Positions 1 to 9,018 of a stretch of DNA of 64,000 nucleotides are shown here, in pieces. Source of the stretch: Corynebacterium suedekumii. GTDB taxonomy: Bacteria; Actinomycetota; Actinomycetes; Mycobacteriales; Mycobacteriaceae. The position numbers were made by a program, and so were the translations under genes. Location: the NCBI RefSeq assembly GCF_030252185.1, contig NZ_CP126970.1:1-64000 (forward strand), in the 5' to 3' direction. The notes under the pieces are model-generated. The model did not search any database. It saw only the letters and a list, made by a program, of their open reading frames with translations, and was not told where the DNA came from. Every line of letters starts with the position of its first letter. Within the stretch, counting starts at the first letter, position 1.

Positions 1-974
1 AGCTTCGCACCGGCGCCGACGCCGAGGGCGATGAACAGCAGGGCGATCCAGCCCTGGTAGCTGAACAGGGCGGTCTGGACCATGCCGTTGCCGACGGTGC
101 AGCCACCGGCCAGGGCGGCGCCGACACCCATCATGCAGCCGCCGACGACGGCGCGGGTGGCGGTGGTGGCGTCCGGGACACGCAGGCGGAACTCACCGGT
201 GGCCTTGGCGGCGGCGAAGGCGCCGAGGAACAGGCCGAGGACGAGCATGACGCCCCAGTCGATGCGCCCGAGGTCGCCGGTGACGGTGAAGTTGGCCAGG
301 TTGGCGGACGGGGTGGTGATGCCCAGACCGGAGTTGCGGCCGGCGGCGGCAGACAGCGGCCACGCGATGACGCCGATGAGGCCGACGAGGGCGCCGGCGG
401 TGTAGATGTGCAGCGGGCGCTTCCAGAAGGGGACGTTCTGGAGCGTGGCGGCCTTCTTCTCGGTGGCCAGGAAGTGGCGGGCGGCCAGGGCGGTGCCGAT
501 GGCCAGCGGGATGGCGAAGGCCCAGGCAGACACCCCGAAGGTGGCGGGCAGGGTGGTCAGGCTGGTGTCGTAGGACTTCAGCCCGGTGTTGAGCCAGGTC
601 AATGCGCCGGTGTTCATGGCGGCCGCGGACAGCGCGTAGAAGATGAGCGCAAACCACGAGCCGATGAGGCCCTCGGCGGAGCGGAACCAGGTGCCGGAGG
701 CGCAGCCGCCGGCGAGGATGATGCCCAGGCCGAAGATGAAGCCACCGCCGATGACGGCGACGGGTGCGAAGGTGGAGTACTCCGGGGCGATGACGCCGAG
801 GCTGGTGAGCGCGGCGATACCGACCGCATGCACGGAGATGACGATGAACAGGGCGACGATGGTGCGCCAGGACCGCTGCAGGAAGATGTCGCGGAGCATG
901 CCGGTGACGCAGAAGCGGCCGCGCTGCATGACGATGCCGAGGACTGCGCCGACGGCCAGACCGGTGAGGATCAT
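1..974 (-). CDS. YeeE/YedE family (TsuA-like) thiosulfate/sulfur transporter, 3' end cut by window edge
   Basis: Reading leftward from ATG at 974, an open frame of about 324 codons runs off the window. It is a polytopic membrane protein with the three cysteine motifs of the YeeE/YedE (TsuA) family: RGRFC with Cys22, GGCASGTW with Cys91 and GGCTVGNG with Cys292. In characterised TsuA proteins such cysteines relay thiosulfate across the inner membrane. A ribosome site (GAAAGGTGGG) lies just upstream of the ATG. The gene is divergent from the FUSC-like gene, with two palindromes in the intergenic space. The carboxy terminus is not visible. Family assignment is firm; the exact substrate is inferred. 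Confidence 0.85.
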   Translation of the reverse strand, partial: MILTGLAVGAVLGIVMQRGRFCVTGMLRDIFLQRSWRTIVALFIVISVHAVGIAALTSLGVIAPEYSTFAPVAVIGGGFIFGLGIILAGGCASGTWFRSAEGLIGSWFALIFYALSAAAMNTGALTWLNTGLKSYDTSLTTLPATFGVSAWAFAIPLAIGTALAARHFLATEKKAATLQNVPFWKRPLHIYTAGALVGLIGVIAWPLSAAAGRNSGLGITTPSANLANFTVTGDLGRIDWGVMLVLGLFLGAFAAAKATGEFRLRVPDATTATRAVVGGCMMGVGAALAGGCTVGNGMVQTALFSYQGWIALLFIALGVGAGAK

Positions 975-1013
975 GGACCCACCTTTCGTTGATGTGCTGA
1001 GACTGGCCCTGAC

Positions 1014-1061
1014 ACTAGACCGGTTCGTACGGTCCTGTCTAGTCCTGACGTACCGATCGGT
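1014..1061. promoter_or_regulatory. Palindromic operator candidates between the YeeE and FUSC-like genes
   Basis: Positions 1014-1043 form a 30-bp interrupted palindrome: outer arms ACTAGAC/GTCTAGT around a perfect CGTACG core with GG/CC in between. A second, perfect 10-bp palindrome ACCGATCGGT lies at 1052-1061. Dyads of this size are typical of TetR-type operators. They sit 40-90 bp from the YeeE start and just upstream of the FUSC-like gene, so one regulator could control both. No regulator gene is adjacent. Confidence 0.5.
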
Positions 1062-1106
1062 CCATATTCATTCGGATCGACACCCCGCACCGGCAAGGAG
1101 CACCCC

Positions 1107-2725
1107 ATCACCACCTCCCCCGCCGACACCCTGCCCGCCCGGCCGAGCGCCTGGCAGTTGTTCACCGCCTTCCACGACGCCGGTCCCCGCTGGCCCGGCG
1201 CGCTCCGGGCGGGACTCGCCATGGCCCTGCCCGGTACCCTCGCCATCCTGCTGGGATTCGAGGCCGAGCTGCTGCTCATCGCCGCCGGCGGGTTAACCGT
1301 CATCCACGGTGAGGGCTACGCCTACCGCGCGCGGTGGAAGGTGCTGGTCACGGCCGGTCACTATTCGTCGGCGGGGCGCTGGCGGGGGCATTCGTGGGCA
1401 CGGTGGTGTGGGGGCAGATCGAGGCGGGGTCGAGTCACTGGTGGCTGCTGCTCACGGTGGCGTTCGCCACGACGATCGCCGGGGTGGGCGTGTTCGTCGC
1501 CAACGCGCTGCGCCTGCCACCGCCGGGACCGTGGTTCATCCTGCTCGTCGCGGGCGCGTCGACGATGACCCACCGGCTCGACCTCAACCCGGTCGAGGTG
1601 GCGGCGTGGGCGTCGGTCGGCGTGGTGTCGTCGATCATCGTCGGCATGGCCCCGGCACTGGTGCGCCCCCACGGCCCGGAGGAGGAGGCGGTGGACACCC
1701 TCGAGGCCACCGTCGCCGCCATCCCCCGCGACGGACGCGACGCCCCGTTATCCGTCGAGCGCATCCACCAGGCACAGACCGCTCTCGCGCACGCGTGGGT
1801 CACACTCGGCGACGCCGGCGTCATCCACGGCGGCCGCATCGCCCCGGGCGGGCGGCGGGAACTCGCCGAACGGACCCTCGCGGCCCAGCAGGCACTGGCC
1901 GGTGCGTCCACCGGTGCGCGGGCGAGGGCCTCCCAGCTGGCGGACACCCCCACCTACCTCGATGTCTCGCGGCTGCGGGTGCCGTACACGCGGCCGTCAA
2001 TAAGCTACCGCCTCTACCGCTCGGCCCACCGGTACAGTCACGCCACGATGACCGCGGTGAAGGTGTTCATCGCCTGCCTCGCGGCCAGCGTCGTCGGCAT
2101 CGCGTTCGGCCTTGACCGACCGGACTGGGCGATCGTCTCCGCGCTGCTCATCCTGCAGTGGGGCCCGGACCGCCTGCTCGGCTCGGTGCTCGGCATCGGC
2201 CTGTTCGCCGGCCTCCACCTCCTCGACCTCGGCCCCTGGGGGTTGCTGCTGGCGCTGGCGGCGTGCCAGTTCTTCGCCGAGATCTTCGTCGTCCGCAACT
2301 ACGTCCTCTGCGTCATCGCCACCACCCCGCTCGCGCTCATGATGGGTAACGCCCTGCAGCTCCCGCTCGGCGAGACCGTGGTCTCCCGCACGATCGAGGT
2401 GCTGCTCTCGGTCATCTTCGCCGTCGGCGTGCTGTGGGTGGTGCTTCGCGACGCCGAGCCCGCCCACCACGCACGCCTGCTCACCGCCGCCCCCGACGAC
2501 GTCCTGCCCCAGCGCCGGGACCTCCAGTTCGAGCTGCTCAGCGAACGCCGCGCCGTCCAGTCCCTGGCCGCCAACCTGCCCGAGGTCGCCATTGAGCGAC
2601 GGGCCACCCATCTGGAGGTGCAGGCCGCCGGCTACGCCCTGCTCGACCGCTGCAACGACCGCCCCGACCAGCGGCTGCCCATCGGCGACATCCAGGCCGT
2701 GGCCGACCGCGTCAGCCGCGACTGA
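1107..2725 (+). pseudogene. FUSC-family inner-membrane protein, frameshifted and without a standard start codon
   Basis: The protein has two blocks of membrane segments (residues about 20-120 and 310-430) around a soluble helical region, as in FUSC/aromatic-acid-exporter-like proteins. Two defects are visible. First, AAGGAG at 1095-1100 is followed six bases later by ATC at 1107 rather than ATG; the stress-protein gene at 6314 has the same AAGGAGCACCCC leader followed by ATG. Second, the frame changes near 1355: 1107 to about 1355 reads as the amino-terminal membrane region, and the rest continues one frame away, consistent with one missing G in the run before TCACTATTC. An ATG at 1334 in the second frame would skip the first membrane segments and is probably not a true start. 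The 3' end overlaps the convergent phosphoesterase gene by 14 bp. It could be a decayed gene or a sequence error. Confidence 0.7.
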
Positions 2726-3281
2726 ACAGCAGGTCCTGCACGACCTCCTGCCGCACCGGCCGCAACCCCCACGCGTCGAGACCGACGTCGACCATCCCCG
2801 GCCCGGTGTCCGGGTGCGACCGGTGCAGATGCCCGTGGACGAGGTGGTCGACGCTGAGCCGGACCTCGTCGTGCCGCGACTCCATCCCCTCATGGTCCAG
2901 GCCCGGGCGGGGGAAGTGGCTGAGATAGACCGAACGCCCCTCCCACCGCAGCTTCTGATAGGCCTGCACCGACGCGAAGACCTCGAGGAAGTGCTTCTGC
3001 ATCCGGAACGCCGACTTGTGGATCGGGTGGCAGGAGTCGTGGTTGCCGGCGATCAGGTGCATCTCCAGGTGCCCGCCGTGTGTGGCCAGCAGATCCAGGG
3101 CCCGGCGTTCCTCCTCCGGCGCCCCGCGGGAGAGGTCACCGAGGATCCACAGCCGGTCCCCCGGCGGCAGCGCCTGGATCCCGGCGAGGACCTGCCGGTC
3201 ATGCACTGCAACCTCCATGCCCCGCAGCCGGGCGACGAAGCGGTGGCCCAGGTGCAGGTCGGAGGTGAACCAGACGGTCAT
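2712..3281 (-). CDS. Metallophosphoesterase, calcineurin-like fold
   Basis: 189 aa. The metal ligands of the calcineurin-like phosphoesterase family are all present: DLH at 8-10, GD at 48-49, GNHD at 79-82, a lone His at 122 and GHLH at 150-153. The start MTVWFTSDLHLGH places the first metal motif at residue 8, the usual position; a longer upstream frame reads as non-coding. The short single-domain form resembles YfcE-like or phage-type phosphoesterases. The substrate cannot be inferred. It lies immediately downstream of the DsbA/FrnE gene, 10 bp apart and on the same strand, and is probably cotranscribed with it. Confidence 0.85.
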   Translation of the reverse strand: MTVWFTSDLHLGHRFVARLRGMEVAVHDRQVLAGIQALPPGDRLWILGDLSRGAPEEERRALDLLATHGGHLEMHLIAGNHDSCHPIHKSAFRMQKHFLEVFASVQAYQKLRWEGRSVYLSHFPRPGLDHEGMESRHDEVRLSVDHLVHGHLHRSHPDTGPGMVDVGLDAWGLRPVRQEVVQDLLFSRG

Positions 3282-3291
3282 GGTGTCCAGC

Positions 3292-3933
3292 CTATTCCGC
3301 GCCCTGTGCGGCCTGGCTGAGAGCCTGTTCGAAGACCTCGACCGGCTGCGCCCCGGAGACGGCCAGACGTCCGTCGAAGACGAAGAAGGGCACGCCCCGG
3401 ACACCGATCTGCCGGGCCAGCGCGATGTCCTCATTCACCTCGTCGGCGAACGCCGTCTCATCGGCGAGCACCCCGTCGACCTCCGCGCGGTCGAGACCGA
3501 CCCGCCCGGCGAACTCGCGGAGCTGGTCGTGGTCGGCGATGTTGCGGCCGTCGGTGAAGTAGGCGTGCTTGACCAGCTCGTCCCACTCGATCCCCCGGCC
3601 GTGGGCGCGGGCCAGGTGACCGAGGCGGTGAGCGGTGAGGGTGTTGACCATCACCGACTCCCGCCAGTTGAAGTCCAGGCCGACGGCCGCGGCGCGTTCG
3701 GCCAGGGCGTCATTCATCTGCTCGACCTGCGCCAGCGGCATCCCCTTGCGCCGGGTGAGGTACTCGGCGGCGGTGCCGTCCGGGGTCGTCGGGGCGTCCG
3801 GGTCGAGCTGGAAGCTGCGCCACACCACCTCCACATCCTCCCGGCCCTGGAAGTTCTCCAGGGCCAGGGTGAGGTGGCGTTCACCGACGGTGCAGAACGG
3901 GCAGATGTAGTCGGACCAGATGTCGATTCTCAT
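3292..3933 (-). CDS. DsbA-family oxidoreductase, FrnE type
   Basis: 213 aa with no signal peptide, hence cytoplasmic. The amino terminus MRIDIWSDYICPFC carries the thioredoxin-fold CPFC active site (Cys11, Cys14), and the cis-proline loop GVPFFVF is near residue 180. The helical insert between them is typical of FrnE/2-hydroxychromene-isomerase-like DsbA proteins, which are linked to thiol redox and oxidative stress. It sits between the catalase and the phosphoesterase on the same strand, 9 bp after the catalase stop, so a peroxide/thiol-stress transcription unit is plausible. Confidence 0.88.
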   Translation of the reverse strand: MRIDIWSDYICPFCTVGERHLTLALENFQGREDVEVVWRSFQLDPDAPTTPDGTAAEYLTRRKGMPLAQVEQMNDALAERAAAVGLDFNWRESVMVNTLTAHRLGHLARAHGRGIEWDELVKHAYFTDGRNIADHDQLREFAGRVGLDRAEVDGVLADETAFADEVNEDIALARQIGVRGVPFFVFDGRLAVSGAQPVEVFEQALSQAAQGAE

Positions 3934-3942
3934 GCCTTCACG

Positions 3943-6114
3943 CTAGCGGTCCCAGACGCGGTGCTCCTTGAGCAGCGGGGTGAGCCCGTCGACGGCGTCG
4001 GTGAGCGTTGCCACCGTCACCACGCCCGGCGCGCCGAGATCCAGGTGAACCTGGTCGAGGCCGTCACGCAGCGCGATGGCCTTCTGGTGGCGGAATGCCT
4101 CGGCGAGCAGGACGTCGACCTCGTAACGCTCCGCCAGGTCGGCGACGACGACGGCGTCGAACTCGATGGAGCGGGCGGTGTCGTAGGTCCGGGAGATGTC
4201 CGTCTGACCGAGCTTGCCGCCGTGCTCACCGACGACGAGCGGGACCATCCCGGCGGCGTCGATCGCCACGACCAGGTCGGCCACCGCGTCGGCCGGGGTG
4301 TCGTCGGTGGTGAGGATGCCGATCTGGCGGCCGTCGATGGGCCAGGTGTCACCGATCTGGGCCAGGGCCGGGCTGGGGGTGACGTCGGCGAGCTCCGCCT
4401 TCTCCGGGGCGGGCAGGCCCAGGTTCTTCGCCACCGTGGCGGCCAGGTCGGTGTCGATCCGGGCGAGGTTGCCCAGCTGCCGGACCTTGACGGCCTCCTC
4501 GTAGCACTTGCCCAGCTCGAAGGAGTAAGCGCTGGCCACGTGCTCCTGCTCCGTCTCCGTCAGCGACAGGTAGAACAGGCGGGCCTGGGAGAAGTGGTCG
4601 TCGAAGCTGGCGGACTGCTCCCGGGTGAGGGTGGCTGCGGGCAGTGCCACGGGGACGTCGATACGCGCACCCTCGGTGGTGGGGAACGGGTTCCCCGCGT
4701 CGAGGGAGTTCGGGTGGTACGGGGCGACGCCGGCATGCGCACCGACCTGGTGCATGCCCTCGCGGAACATGTCGTTGACCGGCGCATGCGGACGGTTGAT
4801 GGGCAGCTGGTTGAAGTTCGGGCCACCCAGGCGCGAGAGCTGCGTGTCCAGGTAGGAGAACAGGCGACCCTGCAGCAGCGGATCAGCGGTGACGTCGATG
4901 CCCGGGACCAGATGGCCGGGGTGGAACGCCACCTGCTCGGTCTGCTCGAAGTAGTTGGTGGGGTTGGCGGTCAGCGTCATCGTGCCGATGACCTGCACCG
5001 GCGCCAGCTCCTCCGGGACGAGCTTGGTCGGGTCGAGCAGGTCGATGCCCTCGAAGGTCTGCTCCTCGGTGTCCGGGAAGACCTGGACGCCCAGGTCCCA
5101 CTGCGGGTAGGCGCCCGCCTCGATGGCGTCGGCGAGATCGCGGCGGTGGAAATCCGGGTCCACGCCACCGGCGATCTGGGCCTCCTCCCAGATCAACGAG
5201 TGCACGCCGAGCTTCGGCTTCCAGTGGAACTTCACCAGCGTGGTCTCACCCTTGTCGTTGCTCAGGCGGAAGGTGTGGACACCGAAGGCCTCCATCATCC
5301 GGTACGAGCGCGGGATGCCGCGGTCGGACATGTTCCAGATGGTGTGGTGCTGCGCCTCGGTGTGCAGGGAGACGAAGTCCCAGAACGTGTCGTGCGCGCT
5401 CTGCGCCTGCGGGATCTCCCGGTCCGGGTGCGGCTTACCGGCGTGGATGACGTCCGGGAACTTGATGCCGTCCTGGATGAAGAAGATCGGCATGTTGTTG
5501 CCCACCAGGTCCCAGGTGCCTTCGTCGGTGTAGAACTTCGTGGCGAAACCGCGGGTGTCACGGACCGTGTCCGCCGAACCACGCGAGCCCAGCACCGTGG
5601 AGATACGGACGAAGACGTCGGTCTCCTTCCCCTCGGCGAACAGACCCGCCGAGCAGATGTCGGCGGCCGCACCGTTGGCCACGAACACACCGTGCGCGCC
5701 CGCGCCCCGGGCATGGACCACCCGCTCCGGGATGCGCTCATGATCGAAGTGGGTGATCTTCTCCCGCAGGTGGTGGTCCTGCAGCAGCACCGGGCCCCGC
5801 TCCCCGGCCTTGAGCGACTTGTCCGTCTCCGGCACGCGCTGGCCGGTGGAGGTGGTCAGGTACTCCCCCTGCTGGGAGCGCGGGTCCGGGTCGGCGTCCG
5901 CGCCGGGTGTCAGGGGGTGGCCGGTGGCGGAGACATTCGCCGGGGCCTGCTGGTCCTGCTTCGGCGGCAGCGGCGGCACCGGGGTGGTCGGCTCCGCGAC
6001 CTCCGCCGGCTGCACGCCCGGCACGCCGGGCGGCTGGACGGCTGCGTCGGCCGCCTTCTTCGCGGCGTTCTTCTTCGCGTTCTTCTTGGCGTTCTTGGCG
6101 TTCTTCTCAGCCAT
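3943..6114 (-). CDS. katE: Large-subunit HPII-type catalase
   Basis: 723 aa from ATG at 6114, chosen because AGAGG lies six bases upstream; an in-frame ATG at 6120 is too close to it. It decomposes hydrogen peroxide with a b- or d-type heme. Catalytic His is in RVVHARGAGAHG (His134), Asn in VGNNMP (about 207), and the proximal Tyr in RLFSYLDTQ. The carboxy-terminal 150 residues form the flavodoxin/DJ-1-like domain found only in large catalases. Unusually, the first 22 residues are a repeat of Lys, Asn and Ala (KNAKKNAKKNAAKKAA), followed by a Pro/Val-rich linker. The catalase assignment is secure; the role of the basic tail is unknown. Confidence 0.95.
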   Translation of the reverse strand: MAEKNAKNAKKNAKKNAAKKAADAAVQPPGVPGVQPAEVAEPTTPVPPLPPKQDQQAPANVSATGHPLTPGADADPDPRSQQGEYLTTSTGQRVPETDKSLKAGERGPVLLQDHHLREKITHFDHERIPERVVHARGAGAHGVFVANGAAADICSAGLFAEGKETDVFVRISTVLGSRGSADTVRDTRGFATKFYTDEGTWDLVGNNMPIFFIQDGIKFPDVIHAGKPHPDREIPQAQSAHDTFWDFVSLHTEAQHHTIWNMSDRGIPRSYRMMEAFGVHTFRLSNDKGETTLVKFHWKPKLGVHSLIWEEAQIAGGVDPDFHRRDLADAIEAGAYPQWDLGVQVFPDTEEQTFEGIDLLDPTKLVPEELAPVQVIGTMTLTANPTNYFEQTEQVAFHPGHLVPGIDVTADPLLQGRLFSYLDTQLSRLGGPNFNQLPINRPHAPVNDMFREGMHQVGAHAGVAPYHPNSLDAGNPFPTTEGARIDVPVALPAATLTREQSASFDDHFSQARLFYLSLTETEQEHVASAYSFELGKCYEEAVKVRQLGNLARIDTDLAATVAKNLGLPAPEKAELADVTPSPALAQIGDTWPIDGRQIGILTTDDTPADAVADLVVAIDAAGMVPLVVGEHGGKLGQTDISRTYDTARSIEFDAVVVADLAERYEVDVLLAEAFRHQKAIALRDGLDQVHLDLGAPGVVTVATLTDAVDGLTPLLKEHRVWDR

Positions 6115-6148
6115 GGTCATCCTCTGCATGTTGTCCGGATTCAGTGCT

Positions 6149-6168
6149 CCCGGCCGACACCGGCCGGG
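6149..6168. promoter_or_regulatory. Inverted repeat in the catalase upstream region
   Basis: CCCGGCCG and CGGCCGGG are perfect 8-bp arms around ACAC, 35 bp upstream of the catalase start. It could be a hairpin in the katE leader or a regulator site. A TAAAGT hexamer just upstream on the minus strand may be the katE -10. Confidence 0.35.
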
Positions 6169-6267
6169 GCCACCACTTTACGCTGAAATCAACTGTCTCT
6201 TATGTGAGCGGGGTGCGACAACGCCCGGGAGTGTGGGCGGGGACACGCAGGCAGATGCGAGCGCACG

Positions 6268-6273
6268 TACAGT
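6268..6273 (+). promoter_or_regulatory. -10 element TACAGT of the stress-protein gene
   Basis: TACAGT lies 41 bp before the ATG at 6314 and fits the corynebacterial TANNNT -10 consensus. A Shine-Dalgarno AAGGAG at 6302-6307 follows, so this transcript has a normal leader. Confidence 0.4.
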
Positions 6274-6313
6274 GGCGGGCACCAACCCACCGGACCACCA
6301 GAAGGAGCACCCC

Positions 6314-6810
6314 ATGACCGAGAACACCACCCCGTTGACCCGCGAGCACGTCGTCGACGTCATGCGCAGCGAGCGCTTCGTCATGCTCACCTCCCTGTCC
6401 ACCACCGGCAAGCTGCACTCCCACCCGATGACCCCGCTCGAGGTCACCGATGACGCCGACGTGTACTTCTTCGTCAACGTCAGCACCGACCACGCCGGCA
6501 ACCTGCGCCACGACTCCCGCGTCAACGTCGCCTTCACCGACAACACCACGTGGCTGTCCGTCGCCGGCGAGGCCACCTTCCTCGAGGAGCGGAGAAGACC
6601 GCCAAGATCGACGAGCTGTGGAACGACGCCACCGCCGCCTGGTACGAGGGCGGCAAGAATGACGCCAACCTCGGCGTCGTCCGCGTCACCTCCCAGGCCG
6701 CCCAGCTGTGGAACCAGGAGGGCGGCATGGTCAGCCAGTTCCTCGACTTCGCCAAGGCGCGCATCTCCGGGGAGAAGCCCGACGGCGGCACCGGCACCAT
6801 CAACCTCTGA
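6314..6810 (+). pseudogene. General stress protein of the pyridoxamine-phosphate-oxidase-like family, frameshifted
   Basis: The start is supported by AAGGAG plus a six-base spacer. Frame one gives MTENTTPLTREHV through NTTWLSVAGEATFLEE (to about 6588); the continuation EKTAKIDELWNDATAAWYEGG to GTGTINL is in another frame. One missing base near 6588-6592 (in GAGGAGCGGAGAAG) explains this. Joined, the protein is about 165 aa with the split-barrel FMN/F420-binding fold of PNPOx-like general stress proteins (family PF16242 type). It is divergent from the catalase, which suits a stress role. Either the gene is inactivated or the base call is wrong; sequence on both sides looks intact and under normal codon use. 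Confidence 0.75.
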
Positions 6811-6930
6811 CGGCTCTGCGGCGCGCCCCACCTGCGAGCGCGTCGACCGGCCCGCCCGGGTGGCGCCGGACCCGTCCGAAACGGGCACCGCCCCACCCAC
6901 CTGACCTGCACGAACAGCCCGATCGAACCC

Positions 6931-6944
6931 TGCCCGATCGGGCA
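6931..6944. promoter_or_regulatory. Perfect palindrome TGCCCGATCGGGCA upstream of the BCCT promoter
   Basis: A 14-bp perfect dyad, with a further half-site GCCCGATC at 6917-6924, placed immediately before the predicted -35 of the transporter gene. It is a plausible activator or repressor site for osmotic control. Confidence 0.45.
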
Positions 6945-6951
6945 CATCGTT

Positions 6952-6979
6952 TTGCGCTTATGCAGGAACAACAGATAAT
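6952..6979 (+). promoter_or_regulatory. Promoter of the BCCT transporter
   Basis: TTGCGC at 6952-6957 and GATAAT at 6974-6979 are separated by 16 bp, giving a good housekeeping-sigma promoter 57 bp before the GTG start. Confidence 0.5.
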
Positions 6980-7035
6980 GGTGCGGAACTGTCCTCAATA
7001 TGGCCTGGCAACGGGCTGGCGAAAGGTACGCACCC

Positions 7036-9018
7036 GTGTCATCAGAGCCCACGTCCGGATCAACCGCGGTCTCCGCAGAGACCCCCTCCCCCTATCCGCA
7101 TGATCTCCACCCCGGCCTCGTCCGGGGAATCGACGTCGGGGAGCAGCGCAACCGCTTCGGCATCGACAAGATCGTCTTCTTCATCACCGCCGTCATCATC
7201 GTCTCCTTCATCGCCTGGGGTGTCACCTCCCCGGAGTCGGTGTCCACCGCCTCGACGGCGGCCTTCGACTGGGCGATCGTCAACACCGGCTGGCTGCTCA
7301 ACCTCACGATGGCCCTCGGTCTGGTGGTCATGCTCTACATCGGTTTCTCCCGCCTGGGCCGCATCAAGCTGGGCACCGACGACTCCGAGCCGGAATTCTC
7401 CCGCTTCTCCTGGGTGGCCATGATGTTCGGCGCCGGCATCGGCGTGGGCATCTTCTTCTACGGCCCCTCCGAGCCGCTGGCCTACTACGTCTCCCCGCCG
7501 CCCCACACCGTCGAGGCCGGCACCGCGGAGGCCCTCCACCAGGCCGTCGCCCAGTCCCACTTCCACTGGGGCCTGTCCGCCTGGGCGATGTACGCCCTCG
7601 TCGGCGGCGCCATCGCGTACTCCTCCTACCGTCGTGGCCGCGTGCCGCTCATCTCCTCGGTGTTCAAGCCGCTGTTCGGTTCCCGCGGCACGGACGGCAT
7701 CGTCGGCAAGATCATCGACATCATGGCGATCATCGCCACCCTCTTCGGCACCGCCGCCACCCTCGGCCTGTCCGCCGTGCAGATCGGCCAGGGCGTGGAG
7801 ATCATCTCCGGCGCCGGCCCGCTGACCAACAACATCCTGCTCGTCATCATCGCGGTCCTCTCGGTCGGCTTCATCGTCTCCGCCGTCTCCGGTGTCACCC
7901 GCGGCATCCGCCTGCTGTCCAACACGAACATCTCCCTTACCCTCGGCCTCGTCGCCTTCGTCTTCCTCGCAGGCCCGACGCTGTTCCTGTTCAACCTCAT
8001 CCCCTCCGGCATCGCCGTCTACCTCGACGAGCTGCTGCCGATGATCAGCAAGTCCCTGTCCTGGGGCGATGACACCGTCGAGTTCCAGGGCTGGTGGACC
8101 GCCTTCTACTGGGCGTGGTGGATCGCCTGGACCCCGTTCGTGGGCATGTTCATCGCCAAGATCTCCCGCGGCCGCACCCTGCGCGAGTTCGTCCTGGTCA
8201 CCATGCTCGCCCCCACCACCATCCTCATCCTGGCGTTCACCGTCTTCGGCGGCACCGCCATCCGCAACAGCCAGAACGGTGTCGAGGGTTTCGACGGCTC
8301 CGCCTCCTCCCAGCAGGTCCTGTTCGACATGTTCGGTCAGCTGCCGCTGGCGCAGATCACCCCGTTCATCCTCATCCTCGTGCTGGCGATCTTCTTCGTC
8401 ACCTCCGCCGACTCCGCGTCCCTGGTCATGGGCACCATGTCCTCCAAGGGCGACCCGGAGCCGAACAAGCTGGTCGTGGTGTTCTGGGGCCTGTGCATGA
8501 TGGGCATCGCCATCGTCATGCTGCTGGCCGGCGGCGAGACCACCCTCACCGCCCTGCAGAACCTCACCATCCTCATCGCCCTGCCGTTCTCCGCGGTGCT
8601 GCTGCTCATGATGGTCGCCTTCGTCCGCGACCTGCGCACCGACCCGGCCTACATCCGCCGCACCTACGCCCGCTCCGCCGTGGAGAACGCGGTGGTCCGT
8701 GGCCTCGAGGAGCACGGCGACGACTTCGGCCTCGCCGTCGAGCCCGCTCCCGAGGGGCGTGGCGCCGGCGCCGACTTCGACTCCACCGCCGAGAACGTCA
8801 CCGAGTGGTACCAGCGCACCGACGAGGACGGCAACGCCGTCGACTACGACTACGACACCGGCGAGTGGGCCGACGGCTGGACCCCAGACTCCGACGACAC
8901 CACAGACACCGCCGACGCGCCGGTGGACGCCGACGGTGACCACGGCGACGTCGAGAAGCAGCGGCGCACCGACCCCGGCAGCTGGGCGGACGACGCCCAC
9001 GACGGGACGCAGCGCTAG
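7036..9018 (+). CDS. BCCT-family osmolyte transporter (LcoP/EctP-like)
   Basis: 660 aa from GTG at 7036, nine bases after AAAGG. This sodium-coupled uptake system for betaine, ectoine or related compatible solutes has twelve predicted membrane helices between residues about 43 and 540. The glycine-rich TM3 stretch MFGAGIGVG (130-138) and the aromatic TM8 box WAWWIAWTPF (359-368) are hallmarks of BCCT carriers. The cytoplasmic tail of over 100 residues is strongly acidic (Asp/Glu-rich), unlike the basic sensor tail of BetP, and resembles EctP and LcoP of C. glutamicum. Position close to lepA/rpsT recalls C. glutamicum lcoP, but the substrate is not settled from sequence. Confidence 0.88.
   Translation: MSSEPTSGSTAVSAETPSPYPHDLHPGLVRGIDVGEQRNRFGIDKIVFFITAVIIVSFIAWGVTSPESVSTASTAAFDWAIVNTGWLLNLTMALGLVVMLYIGFSRLGRIKLGTDDSEPEFSRFSWVAMMFGAGIGVGIFFYGPSEPLAYYVSPPPHTVEAGTAEALHQAVAQSHFHWGLSAWAMYALVGGAIAYSSYRRGRVPLISSVFKPLFGSRGTDGIVGKIIDIMAIIATLFGTAATLGLSAVQIGQGVEIISGAGPLTNNILLVIIAVLSVGFIVSAVSGVTRGIRLLSNTNISLTLGLVAFVFLAGPTLFLFNLIPSGIAVYLDELLPMISKSLSWGDDTVEFQGWWTAFYWAWWIAWTPFVGMFIAKISRGRTLREFVLVTMLAPTTILILAFTVFGGTAIRNSQNGVEGFDGSASSQQVLFDMFGQLPLAQITPFILILVLAIFFVTSADSASLVMGTMSSKGDPEPNKLVVVFWGLCMMGIAIVMLLAGGETTLTALQNLTILIALPFSAVLLLMMVAFVRDLRTDPAYIRRTYARSAVENAVVRGLEEHGDDFGLAVEPAPEGRGAGADFDSTAENVTEWYQRTDEDGNAVDYDYDTGEWADGWTPDSDDTTDTADAPVDADGDHGDVEKQRRTDPGSWADDAHDGTQR

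Noticed and set aside
1334-1400. ATG at 1334 as start of the FUSC protein
   Set aside because: It would drop conserved first helices that are readable in the neighbouring frame from 1107.
3016-6186. Open frame of over 1000 codons on the plus strand opposite the catalase
   Set aside because: It is a mirror of high-GC codon use; the minus strand encodes a complete catalase and DsbA protein with all motifs.
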